A DNA stretch of 32,166 nt from Candidatus Zixiibacteriota bacterium. Lineage in GTDB: Bacteria; Zixibacteria; MSB-5A5; GN15; FEB-12. The stretch spans positions 1 to 32,166 of the forward strand of contig JAGGTI010000079.1 of assembly GCA_021163775.1 (NCBI GenBank). Direction: 5' to 3'. Shown one piece after another: positions 16,186 through 24,718 of this stretch; positions within the stretch are counted from its first letter, which is position 1, and each line of letters starts with the position of its first letter. The position numbers and the translations under genes were made by a program. The notes below the pieces were generated by a model. The model saw only the letters and a program-made list of their open reading frames with translations. It did not search any database and had not been told where the DNA came from.

Positions 16186-17592
16186 ATGCGTTTTGTATGT
16201 CGATTAATGGGGTGGAGCCTGATCACGCTCCTGTGGACGGCACCTGCCTCGGGTGATCCGGTCGCCGTGGAATGGGACACTATTGCGACGCATCCAAACC
16301 TGTATGATGATCCGGGAGCCGTTGACCGCGAGTCCGTTGGGCTGATTGTGTCCAATCATGGCGAGATGGGTCATGCCGGTTTGGGTGGCGCCAACATGGA
16401 TTTCGTGGCCTCGGGCTTCGAGTGCGGGACCAGGCCCGAAGACGCCGTCTACCTGTATAGCGGATCGCCGTATGTCATCCTGGCCGATGACTCTTACGGT
16501 GCAAATGCCCTGCTTACCTGCTCGTACGGCCAAATTGACGACACCAGACCATACAGTTGGGTTCCCACCGGTGAACCAGGAAGCATCGGGGGAGGCTTCA
16601 CGCCATGTCCCTATCGTCCCGGACCGATAACGCTTGGCAAGTTCCTGAGCAGAAACGGGGCAATTGCGATGGAGAGAACCTATCATCCGCCGCTCTACAG
16701 CGATGGCGCGCGAAACTTCATAATAGTAGAGACCAAGCTCTATTCTGGCGACGGCCAACCGCACAATCATCTCACAGCGGGGAGCGTGATGGACTGGAAT
16801 ATCCCCTCGGATTCTGCCAACATGAACACAAGTGGTGATACATGGGACGGATGGGGTGGTTTTGTGTATATGCAGGGAACAGACACAGCGATGAGCGAAG
16901 CCTGTCAACCAAATGTCGGCCGTTTTGCTGCCGAGGTTTTCGGCGGTGTAGCGACTGTGGCAGAATTTGCTGCTTTTGGCCGATGCGCCAACGGATCCGA
17001 GTATTGGAGTTGCTGGTCAGGGAGTCAGAAACTTCTTCGCGACACGAATCTTGCCCGCGATGGGGTAACTGTGATTGATCCGCCGCAACCTGATGCCAGA
17101 GCCTGGTGGGACGACATAGGGGCAAACCCGGAATTGCACAGTAACACTACGGCGGAGGACCAGGCGATCTGGCTCACCTACATATACAATTACTACCTTG
17201 GTGCCCAGGATACTCTATGGTTCTGGTCAGTACTTGCTGCTGTGCCCGATGGGACGGTCCATGACCTTCAGTCCGTGGTATCCGAGGCTAAGGTGTGGTG
17301 TACAGAGGTGATCCGTGAATGTCAGGCGGACTGCCAATTCTGTCGCACGGGTAATGCCAACGGAATGGGTGGCGATGAGCCAACAATAGGCGACATCAGT
17401 ACACTGATCGACGCCAAGTTTATCACTGGTACCTGTGACGGTATCATCCAGTGCCTAGAGGAAGCTGATGTCAACCAGTCTGGAGGGTCAGGGCCGACCT
17501 GCGATGATATCACGATTAGTGACATTGCGATGCTGATTGATTACCTGTTCATCACCGGTCCGTCACTCGGCCTGCCGCTCTGCAACCATTGA
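16186..17592 (+). CDS. Secreted protein with C-terminal dockerin-like repeats
   Basis: The 468-aa product starts with a signal peptide (MRFVCRLMGWSLITLLWTA, cleaved around residue 23). The central part (about 25-375) is not recognised; it is rich in Trp, Gly and Cys and appears globular. From residue 389 there are two EF-hand/dockerin-type calcium loops of the form GNANG...TIGDISTLIDAKFITG and ADVNQ...TISDIAMLIDYLFITG, with cysteine-containing inserts. Dockerin-like tails of this sort end many exported proteins in FCB-group genomes and may serve in anchoring; a matching cohesin is not seen here. The gene has its own promoter and is bracketed by repeat modules A and B on both sides. Its function is unknown. 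Confidence 0.8.
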   Translation: MRFVCRLMGWSLITLLWTAPASGDPVAVEWDTIATHPNLYDDPGAVDRESVGLIVSNHGEMGHAGLGGANMDFVASGFECGTRPEDAVYLYSGSPYVILADDSYGANALLTCSYGQIDDTRPYSWVPTGEPGSIGGGFTPCPYRPGPITLGKFLSRNGAIAMERTYHPPLYSDGARNFIIVETKLYSGDGQPHNHLTAGSVMDWNIPSDSANMNTSGDTWDGWGGFVYMQGTDTAMSEACQPNVGRFAAEVFGGVATVAEFAAFGRCANGSEYWSCWSGSQKLLRDTNLARDGVTVIDPPQPDARAWWDDIGANPELHSNTTAEDQAIWLTYIYNYYLGAQDTLWFWSVLAAVPDGTVHDLQSVVSEAKVWCTEVIRECQADCQFCRTGNANGMGGDEPTIGDISTLIDAKFITGTCDGIIQCLEEADVNQSGGSGPTCDDITISDIAMLIDYLFITGPSLGLPLCNH

Positions 17593-17698
17593 ATGGCTGA
17601 TTTAGTAAGAAAGGGGCAGACGAGGGCGTCTGCCGCCCACAAAACACTTCGACAAGCTCAGCATGACGTCTCGGCAGATGTGGACATCTGCCGAGCAC
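17593..17698 (+). repeat. Repeat A-B module, copy 2
   Basis: Repeat A (17593-17643, 51 bp with one mismatch to 15861-15911) begins at the base after the dockerin-gene stop and is followed without a gap by repeat B (17644-17698). The last part, CTCGGCAGATGT-gg-ACATCTGCCGAG (17670-17695), is a perfect 12-bp palindrome. It lies 8 bp from the valS stop and could serve as a shared transcription end for the two convergent genes. Confidence 0.92.
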
Positions 17699-17703
17699 GC
17701 AAC

Positions 17704-20382
17704 CTACCAGCCGAGAATTTGCTCCAGATTACTATTGATGCGCTCAATACGTTCTTCGTAATCAAGCTTCTTGAGCTTTTCGCGTTCAATAACATCGGCC
17801 GGTGCGTTAGCCAGGAAGTCGGCGTTGGCTAGTTTCTTCGAGACCTTAATGAGCTGATTCTTCAGGTTATCAAGATCTTTTTTTAGCCGTGTTTTTTCGG
17901 CATCAATGTCAATTAATCCTTCCAGAGGTATGAATATCTCAGCACCTGAAATAACCGCAGAGGCGGCTACTGGTGGCTTACGGACATCAGTACCGCAATG
18001 GAGATTCTCGACACGGGCCAGCGATCGGAAATAGTCGATATGGTCTTCAAGTAAACGACCGAACGAGGCTTCATTCACGCGTACGTAGAGATCCGATTTC
18101 CTTCCCGGGGGCACGTTCAATTCCGCTCTTGTAGATCGAACAGCCGTTACGACTTCCTGAATTTGCTTCAGGCTATTTTCCAGTTGGTCGTCAACATAGG
18201 TTCCGGATGCCGTAGGCCACGGGCCGAGCATGAGAGTCGCTGACCGCCCATCATCGTCACCGGTGGCAACCAATTGCTGGTATATTTCTTCGGTCACAAA
18301 TGGCATCAGCGGGTGCAGGAGTCTCAGGATCTGGTTGAGAACATAGGTGGCAACATCGAGTGAGGTTTCCCGGATCGGTTCTCCCGCCTTGTCAGGTTTG
18401 ATTAGTTCGACGTACCATGAGCAGTAGTCATCCCAGACAAACTTGTGGAGAGTCTTGGCCGCACTCGACAGCCGGTATTCATCGAATGACCGTTTCACGG
18501 CGGCGATAGTTTTCTCCAGACGAGATAGAATCCAGCGGTCGAAGATGACCAGGTTTTTGTCATCAATCCGGTCCATTACGGCCGGTCGGCCATCAAGGCG
18601 CATCATAACGAAGCGCGAGACTTGGTATAATTTGTTGACGAAATTTCGTCCGCCCTCAAAGGCGTTGCGGCTTATCCAGGGATCCTGTCCATCGGGAGTG
18701 GCCAAAACCATTGATATGCGCAGGGCATCGGTTCCGTACTTGTCAATTATCTCCAGTGGGTCAATGCCATTGCCGAGTGACTTTGACATTTTAACCCCAT
18801 TGGCGTCACGGACAATGCCGTGAATGTAGACATCGGAAAACGGCAGTTGGCCCATGAACTCGATACCAGCCATAACCATCCGGGCGACCCAGAGAAAGAT
18901 GATATCCGGGCCGGTAGTTAGAACTTTGGTCGGGTAGAATTTCTTGAGTTCGTCAGTCTGTTCGGGCCAACCGAATGTTGAAAACGGCCAGAGCCACGAT
19001 GAGAACCAGGTGTCGAGAACATCTTCATCCTGAATCAGTGTCTTAGGGTCATACCCCTTGCACTGCTCTGCGGTGGGTCGGTCGACCGAGACAAAAACAG
19101 TCCCATCCTCGGCGTACCAGACTGGAATCCGGTGACCCCACCACAACTGTCGTGAGATACACCAGTCACGGATATTTTCCATCCAGTGCAAGTATGTTTT
19201 GGACCAGTAGTCCGGATGAAACCGCAATTGGCCAGTCTTTAGGGCTTCCACTGCCGGCCCGGCCAGCTCCTTCATTTTCACGAACCATTGCAAGGATAAG
19301 TAAGGTTCGACAACCACATGACAGCGGTAGCAGGTTCCAACTGACAGTTCATAATCATCGATCTTTTCCAGATGGCCTTTGGCCTCTAAGTCATCGACCA
19401 GTTGCTTGCGGCACTCGTATCGGTCTAACCCTTTGTACTTGCCTGCATTTTCATTTAGGGTACCGTCAGTATTGAGAATGTTTATTTCGGGCAGATCGTG
19501 ACGCTTACCGATGTCAAAATCGTTTGGATCGTGAGCTGGTGTGACTTTAACGATACCGGTTCCGAATTCCGGATCAACATAGCTATCGCTTACAATTGGA
19601 ATCTCGCGCTCAAGGATCGGAAGAATAACAGTTTTGCCCACCAGTTTCTTGTATCGGCTGTCTTTGGGTGAGACGGCCAGTGCCGTATCGCCTAACATTG
19701 TCTCAGGACGGGTGGTCGCCACTGTCAGGAATTCGTCAGAACCTTTGACCTTGTACTTGATGTACCAAAGGTGGCCATCGAAATTCTTGTGTTCGACCTC
19801 GTCATCAGAGAGCGAGGTGCGACAGGAAGGACACCAGTTTACAATCCGATTGCCTCGGTAGATAAGTCCTTTCTTGTACAGGTGTGTGAACACTTCCGCG
19901 ACCGCCTGTGAAAGGCCTTCATCCAGCGTAAAACGGGTACGGTCCCAGTCGCAACTACATCCGATCCGTCGCAACTGGCCCAGTATTATATCTTTGTTGC
20001 GGTAGGCCCACTCCCTGGTCCGTTCAATAAACTTTTCTCTGCCTATTTCGCGGCGGGTGGTGCCTTCTTTGGTAAGTTGTTTCTCGACAATTACTTGGGT
20101 TGCGATACCAGCATGGTCTGAACCCGGTAGCCATTCTGCTTCATACCCTTCCATCCGGTGTTTACGCATTAGAATGTCCTGAATAGTGTTGTTCAGGGCA
20201 TGTCCGAGATGTAAGACATCGGTCACGTTGGGTGGTGGTATGACAATAGAATATGGTTTTTTGTCTGAGTTGGCAGAACCGTGGAAATAGCCAGCATCCA
20301 GCCATTGTTGGTATATTCGGCTCTCTACTTCGGCCGGGGCGTAGGCTGATGATTTCTTCGGTTTTAGTTTCATTTCGCTCAT
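17704..20382 (-). CDS. valS: Valine--tRNA ligase
   Basis: This class I synthetase charges tRNA-Val. I place the start at the ATG at 20382 (MSEMKLKPKK). The track start at 20520 adds 46 residues of no family likeness and would leave 2 bp to the divergent mazG. The HIGH motif is HLGH within PPPNVTDVLHLGHALN, the KMSKS motif is VKMSKSLGN, the editing domain contains VATTRPETMLGDTA, and the C-terminal coiled coil (EKTRLKKDLDNLKNQL) is intact. At 892 aa it is full length. One oddity is PPPNVTD, where nearly all ValRS have PPPNVTG. The gene is divergent from mazG and convergent with the repeat island. Confidence 0.96.
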   Translation of the reverse strand: MSEMKLKPKKSSAYAPAEVESRIYQQWLDAGYFHGSANSDKKPYSIVIPPPNVTDVLHLGHALNNTIQDILMRKHRMEGYEAEWLPGSDHAGIATQVIVEKQLTKEGTTRREIGREKFIERTREWAYRNKDIILGQLRRIGCSCDWDRTRFTLDEGLSQAVAEVFTHLYKKGLIYRGNRIVNWCPSCRTSLSDDEVEHKNFDGHLWYIKYKVKGSDEFLTVATTRPETMLGDTALAVSPKDSRYKKLVGKTVILPILEREIPIVSDSYVDPEFGTGIVKVTPAHDPNDFDIGKRHDLPEINILNTDGTLNENAGKYKGLDRYECRKQLVDDLEAKGHLEKIDDYELSVGTCYRCHVVVEPYLSLQWFVKMKELAGPAVEALKTGQLRFHPDYWSKTYLHWMENIRDWCISRQLWWGHRIPVWYAEDGTVFVSVDRPTAEQCKGYDPKTLIQDEDVLDTWFSSWLWPFSTFGWPEQTDELKKFYPTKVLTTGPDIIFLWVARMVMAGIEFMGQLPFSDVYIHGIVRDANGVKMSKSLGNGIDPLEIIDKYGTDALRISMVLATPDGQDPWISRNAFEGGRNFVNKLYQVSRFVMMRLDGRPAVMDRIDDKNLVIFDRWILSRLEKTIAAVKRSFDEYRLSSAAKTLHKFVWDDYCSWYVELIKPDKAGEPIRETSLDVATYVLNQILRLLHPLMPFVTEEIYQQLVATGDDDGRSATLMLGPWPTASGTYVDDQLENSLKQIQEVVTAVRSTRAELNVPPGRKSDLYVRVNEASFGRLLEDHIDYFRSLARVENLHCGTDVRKPPVAASAVISGAEIFIPLEGLIDIDAEKTRLKKDLDNLKNQLIKVSKKLANADFLANAPADVIEREKLKKLDYEERIERINSNLEQILGW

Positions 20383-20522
20383 GTCTGGATGGCCTGCTTT
20401 CTGATGGCAAATCCTACGATTAAAGCTTTCAATTTTATGGCTGAAAGGCCTCTTTGTCAAGAGCAGAAACCTCGGCAACCGAATGGTGGTCAAACCATTA
20501 GTAAAGGATATTATCGGCACCT

Positions 20523-21338
20523 ATGTCTGATTTGAAAGCGCAAGTATTGGATCCGAGTCTAACGCCGTTTGAGCAATTATGCCGTCTGATGGCCGTTTTG
20601 AGGTCACCTGAAGGCTGTCAGTGGGATCGTGCCCAGACGCACCGATCTTTATTGCCCTATCTAATCGAGGAGGCGTATGAAGTATTGGAAGCCGTCGAAG
20701 CCGAGGATTACCCCGGCCTTAAAGAGGAATTGGGTGATTTGCTGTGTCAAATTGTTTTTCATACCCAGTTGGCCCAGGAGCGGGGAGAGTTCGATATCAA
20801 TGACTCGGTGCGTTCTATCATCGACAAGTTGATTCGACGCCACCCTCATGTTTTTAAGAATCGTGCGGAGCTTGACCCCGACCAGGTACGTGATCAGTGG
20901 GAGAAGATCAAAACTGAATTGGAAGAAAAGAAATCGGTTCTATCGGGATTGCCGCGGTCGATGCCGGCTTTGACGATGGCGTACCGGATTGGTGAGAAAG
21001 CCGCTGGGGTTGGTTTCGACTGGGGAAAAAGCTCCGATGCGTTCGATAAGGTAATTGAGGAACTGGATGAGGTGCGCGAGGTGCTTGTCTCCAGTGACGA
21101 AAATCGCAAGGCTCGGCTTGGGGATGAAATTGGCGATCTGCTGTTTGCGGTCGCTTCGGTGGCTCGCCTGGAAGGAGTCGACCCTGAAGCCGCTTTACGT
21201 CGGGCGTTGGCTAAATTCCGGCAACGTTTTGAGCGGATGGAGGCCAAATTGACTTCTGACGGCCGCCGGTTTGATGATTACACGCTTGATGAGATGGAAG
21301 CTGTGTGGCAACGCATAAAGAGGCAACCGGAAAATTAG
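20523..21338 (+). CDS. mazG: Nucleoside triphosphate pyrophosphohydrolase MazG
   Basis: This all-alpha NTP pyrophosphatase hydrolyses dNTPs and NTPs to NMP and PPi and is implicated in housecleaning and (p)ppGpp control. The first MazG domain has the magnesium-binding pattern EEAYE (Glu49, Glu50, Glu53) followed by EELGD (Glu69, Asp72). A second copy of the domain follows (VIEELDEVREVL and GDEIGDLLFAV). The 271-aa two-domain form is the standard MazG. The ribosome binding site is weak. It is transcribed away from valS. Confidence 0.95.
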   Translation: MSDLKAQVLDPSLTPFEQLCRLMAVLRSPEGCQWDRAQTHRSLLPYLIEEAYEVLEAVEAEDYPGLKEELGDLLCQIVFHTQLAQERGEFDINDSVRSIIDKLIRRHPHVFKNRAELDPDQVRDQWEKIKTELEEKKSVLSGLPRSMPALTMAYRIGEKAAGVGFDWGKSSDAFDKVIEELDEVREVLVSSDENRKARLGDEIGDLLFAVASVARLEGVDPEAALRRALAKFRQRFERMEAKLTSDGRRFDDYTLDEMEAVWQRIKRQPEN

Positions 21339-21420
21339 TCTTGTAGGTCACGGTTGCTTGCAACCTGACAATTGTCAATGTCGGAACCGCCCTTCGATGG
21401 GCTCAGGGTGACCACATTTT

Positions 21421-21482
21421 GTGGGCGGCAGACGTCCCGTCTGCCCCAGGGACTCGTGACACACGGGGACGTACACCACACT
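21421..21482 (-). repeat. Composite REP repeat, inverted orientation
   Basis: GTGGGC and the palindrome GGCAGACGTCCCGTCTGCC are followed by ACTCGTGACACACGGGGACG and TACACCACAC. It is the reverse complement of the composite units at 23051 and 27027. Just before it (21388-21412) is CCCTTCGATGGGCTCAGGGT, related to the left half of repeat B. The 21339-21775 gap otherwise holds one small inverted repeat and no gene I can support. Confidence 0.85.
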
Positions 21483-21524
21483 ATTATGGGGATATATTCT
21501 CGTTTTTTTTCTTGCGTTCGATTG

Positions 21525-21544
21525 GCACAATTGAGACATTGTGC
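21525..21544. promoter_or_regulatory. 7-bp inverted repeat upstream of the barrel-protein gene
   Basis: GCACAAT-tgagac-ATTGTGC is perfect over 7 bp and has an operator-like layout. It is about 230 bp before the ATG at 21776. No clear promoter boxes were identified between the two. Confidence 0.3.
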
Positions 21545-21775
21545 GCGTTCAAACATTTTAGGATTAGTAACAAGTAGGTTAGATATAGATTCATGGATGA
21601 AATGCAATTTGCCAACAGTCATTGTGTGAACGGATTATATGCCGCCACCGGGAGGATGTCTATAGTATAAATGTCTTGACGGTCTTAGGCCGAATAACCG
21701 CGATGCTTATGAAATTGTCTCGCGGTACGATATGGTATTAGAACTGAAGATATACACCTTGATAAGGAAAATGTG

Positions 21776-22990
21776 ATGAAAAAAATTCTAATTCTTGCAG
21801 TTGGCTTGATGATGCTGATGAGCCTCAGCTCGTTTGCGTCCGAGACCCGTACAATGGTTATGGGTGAAAACAACATGATTATGGTTGATGATTACAACAT
21901 GTTCATGTTCCCCGGTCGGGTTAATAACTACCCTAACTTAGTACTGGGCGAGTTTGATTACGACAGTGACGAACTTTACGACTTTGGGGTAACCTGGCAG
22001 TTCAATGATGACAACCCCTGGGTCCTGGGTACATTTGTTTCAACCGAACCCGAGTTCGGTCCCGAAAATTTCTGGGGTTCCGACATTGCTAATTTCGTCG
22101 TAGACATTGAAGACGAGCCGCGCCGCTTTCAGATGCTGTATGGCCGTCAATTGGCCGGTTACAACTTTGGCTTTGGCCTTGAGGCTGTTCGTTTCGGATA
22201 CGAATATGAGGATACTTCCTGGACTGAGGAAGTATCCTTCAGCCAGTACACTTTCACACTTGGTCTTACTGAAGCTACTTCCGGCCAGTGGGATGTAGCC
22301 CTACAATTCATGACCGGTTCCTGGACCAACGAAGAAGATGGTGAAAAGATCTCTGAGCCGAGCGGTTTCAGTGATATTGGTCTGGCTGGTCGCTATTTCA
22401 TGGTCAGAAATCCGAAAGTGACTATGGTTCCGCACTTAAGTGTTATGATATCTAAACGCGGATTCGAGCACTACCAGGGAACACCTGCCGATAACACCGA
22501 TGACCGTATTCGGGAATGGACCAGTACAGATTTTGAACTGGGTATGGGTTTCAATTACACTCCGGCTCCGAAGGTGTTAGCCGTTTTCGATATTGGCTTA
22601 CAGTATTCGAAGGTAAAAGAAGAGCGGAGTGGTGGTTACTACACCGCTGATCAGCAAGGTGAATACACTGATTCCTGGACGTCCATACCGTATTTTAAGA
22701 TCGGTTTTGAGGGTGAAGTACTCAGTTGGATGGATATCCGCGCTGGTGGAACGACTCATCTCTGGTCAAGTAAGTACAAGTATGAGGATAAGGTCGGCGA
22801 AACGAGCGAGGAAACCTATAACGAAGGCGATACCGATACCTATTTCGGTTTCGGTTTCCATTGGGGTAACTTGTACATAGATACCTACACCGATCCTGAA
22901 ATCGTTCTGGATGGCTTCAATTTCATCTCCGGTAGCGAAGATGTCGAAGACCTGAACTGGAAGGTTTCGATGACTTACGAAATGTTCTAA
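21776..22990 (+). CDS. Probable outer-membrane beta-barrel protein
   Basis: The 404-aa protein has a classic signal peptide (MKKILILAVGLMMLMSLSSFA, cleavage after SFA). The ATG at 21776 is preferred over the in-frame GTG one codon upstream because AAGGA sits 7 bp before it. The mature part alternates polar and aromatic residues (FGFGLEAVRFGYEYE, WDVALQFMTGSW, YFGFGFHWGNLYIDTY) as expected for membrane beta-strands, and it ends in MTYEMF with a terminal Phe as in Bam-inserted porins. Loops are rich in Asp and Glu. No specific transport or adhesion family was recognised. It is monocistronic, ending at the terminator at 23011. Confidence 0.75.
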   Translation: MKKILILAVGLMMLMSLSSFASETRTMVMGENNMIMVDDYNMFMFPGRVNNYPNLVLGEFDYDSDELYDFGVTWQFNDDNPWVLGTFVSTEPEFGPENFWGSDIANFVVDIEDEPRRFQMLYGRQLAGYNFGFGLEAVRFGYEYEDTSWTEEVSFSQYTFTLGLTEATSGQWDVALQFMTGSWTNEEDGEKISEPSGFSDIGLAGRYFMVRNPKVTMVPHLSVMISKRGFEHYQGTPADNTDDRIREWTSTDFELGMGFNYTPAPKVLAVFDIGLQYSKVKEERSGGYYTADQQGEYTDSWTSIPYFKIGFEGEVLSWMDIRAGGTTHLWSSKYKYEDKVGETSEETYNEGDTDTYFGFGFHWGNLYIDTYTDPEIVLDGFNFISGSEDVEDLNWKVSMTYEMF

Positions 22991-23010
22991 GTCATTTCGA
23001 TTATGAATCA

Positions 23011-23045
23011 AAAAAGCCCGGCTCAAATCTGAGTCGGGTTTTTTC
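23011..23045 (+). terminator. Rho-independent terminator, probably bidirectional
   Basis: AAAAAGCCCGGCTCA-aatc-TGAGTCGGGTTTTTT forms a long stem with one G-T pair. It has a T-run on the plus side and an A-run on the other, so it can end both the barrel-protein gene and the minus-strand polyamine operon. Confidence 0.88.
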
Positions 23046-23050
23046 TATGT

Positions 23051-23122
23051 TGTGCGTGGTGTATGCCTCCGTGCGCCACGAGGTTTTGGGGCAGACGAGG
23101 GCGTCTGCCGCCCACAAAATCT
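23051..23122 (+). repeat. Composite REP repeat
   Basis: TGTGCGTGGTGTATGCCTCC...GCCACGAGGTTTTG is followed by the palindrome GGCAGACGAGGGCGTCTGCC and CGCCCACAAAATCT. It is the same 72-bp unit as 27027-27098, with about 9 differences, and it lies between the terminator at 23011 and the end of the amidotransferase gene. Confidence 0.88.
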
Positions 23123-23144
23123 TCTCAACCGAGGAAATTCTGCA

Positions 23145-23813
23145 TCAGGTGATAGCTGAGTTGTTGCATCCGGTCGGCTTTTCGCGGTAGACGATTACGA
23201 GACCTTCTTTGGTTAGGCCTTCTTCCGCCAGTTCCTCGGGGTAGGCGTCGCACCAGACGGGGACTTCATCAATTGTCGGTTCGATATGAAACTGCACCGC
23301 CACCGCATTGTTCTTACGAAAGGCTTGATTGGTACAGGTTTCGCTGGTAGCCAATAATGTTGCGCCGTGCGGAATCATAAACGTATCAGAATGCCAGTGG
23401 AAAACATCAAGTTCGGTTCCGAGACCGGTGAACAGCTTGTCCTCTCGGCCGGCGTCGGTGAGCTGGACCCGATACAAGCCAAGCTCTCGAACATCGTTGC
23501 GAATTACGTCGGCGCCGAGTACCCGCGCTACCAACTGGCCGCCGAAACAAATACCGAGAAGTGGGATATCCTTGCGTACGGCGGCGGAAACCAGGGCAAA
23601 CAGCCTGACCAGGTTATCGTGTTCTCGGTAGTTCAGGGCGGAGATCGGCGTGCCGAGGATAATCAGGGCTTCAATATCATCTGCTATTGGTAATGATTCG
23701 TTGGCGTAATTCTTAACCACATTGTAAGGTAATTGGTTGTCTTCGAGAAAAGTTGCCAGGTAACCGGGTGATTCGGCCTCCCAGTTCTGAACAATGCAGA
23801 TCGGTTTGGTCAT
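23145..23813 (-). CDS. Class I glutamine amidotransferase-like protein in the polyamine operon
   Basis: The 222-aa protein has the class I glutamine amidotransferase triad: Cys89 in LLGICFGGQLVARVLGA, with His176 and Glu178 in VQFHIEPT. It resembles the stand-alone GuaA-like amidotransferase group, not the GMP synthase itself. The start overlaps the speE stop by 4 bp, so it is the last gene of the polyamine operon and coupled to speE. Related enzymes act on gamma-glutamyl compounds (PuuD hydrolyses gamma-glutamyl-GABA). By context it could hydrolyse or form a gamma-glutamyl-polyamine bond; this is inference. The reaction is not known. Confidence 0.82.
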   Translation of the reverse strand: MTKPICIVQNWEAESPGYLATFLEDNQLPYNVVKNYANESLPIADDIEALIILGTPISALNYREHDNLVRLFALVSAAVRKDIPLLGICFGGQLVARVLGADVIRNDVRELGLYRVQLTDAGREDKLFTGLGTELDVFHWHSDTFMIPHGATLLATSETCTNQAFRKNNAVAVQFHIEPTIDEVPVWCDAYPEELAEEGLTKEGLVIVYREKPTGCNNSAIT

Positions 23814-24709
23814 TCAGGTACGAGTTCCTTAACGAATCGGGGTAAAGCGAATGATGCGTGATGTGTTTCTGAGTTGTAGTAGCGTGTCTCCAGTTTTAGA
23901 TTATCGTAACGAATCGAGTCAAAGTCTTTGATTGGATCAATCCCTTTACTACAAAAAGCAAACGACCAATAGCCTGAGGGGTAGATAGGCATGAAACAGG
24001 TGTACATGCGAACCACAGGGAATATCTCGCGCAGGTTGCGGTACATCGCGACAACGGTCTCTTTATTGTAGTAAGGCGATTCCGACTGTGTTACCATGAT
24101 ACCGTTGTCGGTCAGGGTGTTATACACCTGTTGATGGAATTCCTTCTGAAAGAGATCGGCCGCCGGGCCGATTGGGTCGGACAGATCAAGAAGGATCAGG
24201 TCGAACTTGTCGGTGATGTCCTCAATGAATTTCTTGCCATCGGCGATCAGCAGGTTGGCGCGAGGGTCATCAAGACCAGCTGTCAGACGGGGGAGATGTT
24301 TCTTTGATGTCTCTACTACCAAGCGGTCAATCTCGCACATCGTACAGCGCTCGACTTCGGGATGTTTCAGCACTTCGGTGAGCGCGCCGCAGTCGCCGCC
24401 GCCGATGATCAGCACCTGTTTGGGATCGGGATGGCAGAAGAGCGGCACGTGGGCGATCATCTCGTTGTAGGCGTTGTTGTCGTTGTCGCAGACCATGAGC
24501 GAGCCGTAGAGCACCAGTAGCTTTCCGAAATCATCGTTCTCGACGACATCAATCCGTTGGAATTCGGATTCGAGCGACTCCACCACCCGGTTGATCTTTA
24601 GTGTGAGCCCGGAAGTGCCGTTGTGCAGTTCGGAATACCAGACATTCCAGAGGTCAGCCATGCCTTCTTCTTTAATATATTTATCGCTGATAGACGGTTT
24701 CTTGTTCAT
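23810..24709 (-). CDS. speE: Spermidine synthase (polyamine aminopropyltransferase)
   Basis: It transfers the aminopropyl group of decarboxylated S-adenosylmethionine to putrescine. The 299-aa protein has the family core VLIIGGGDCGALTEVLKHP (normally GGGDGG), DDPRANLLIADGKKFI, and the active-site region FDLILLDLSDPIGPA followed by QSESPYY. The N-terminal LWNVWYSELHNGTSGLTLKI is typical. The Cys in GGGDC is unusual. AAGG lies before the ATG at 24709, which is 9 bp past the decarboxylase stop. Spermidine is the likely product, but other polyamines cannot be excluded from sequence. Confidence 0.92.
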   Translation of the reverse strand: MNKKPSISDKYIKEEGMADLWNVWYSELHNGTSGLTLKINRVVESLESEFQRIDVVENDDFGKLLVLYGSLMVCDNDNNAYNEMIAHVPLFCHPDPKQVLIIGGGDCGALTEVLKHPEVERCTMCEIDRLVVETSKKHLPRLTAGLDDPRANLLIADGKKFIEDITDKFDLILLDLSDPIGPAADLFQKEFHQQVYNTLTDNGIMVTQSESPYYNKETVVAMYRNLREIFPVVRMYTCFMPIYPSGYWSFAFCSKGIDPIKDFDSIRYDNLKLETRYYNSETHHASFALPRFVKELVPE

Positions 24710-24718
24710 AGGGCGACC

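Noticed and set aside
16204-16908. Minus-strand ORF of 234 aa
   Set aside because: It is antisense to the secreted dockerin-like protein, which has a signal peptide, promoter, ribosome binding site and coherent domains. The antisense frame shows no family likeness.
17593-17832. Plus-strand 79-aa ORF after the dockerin-like gene
   Set aside because: It begins in repeat A and runs antisense into valS.
20383-20520. N-terminal extension of ValRS in the track
   Set aside because: The 46 extra residues do not resemble ValRS and would leave only 2 bp before the divergent mazG start.
21372-21629. ORF of 85 aa after mazG
   Set aside because: It is a translation of the REP repeat and neighbouring repeat DNA (PPFDGLRVTTFCGRQTSRLPQG), a common artefact of such repeats.
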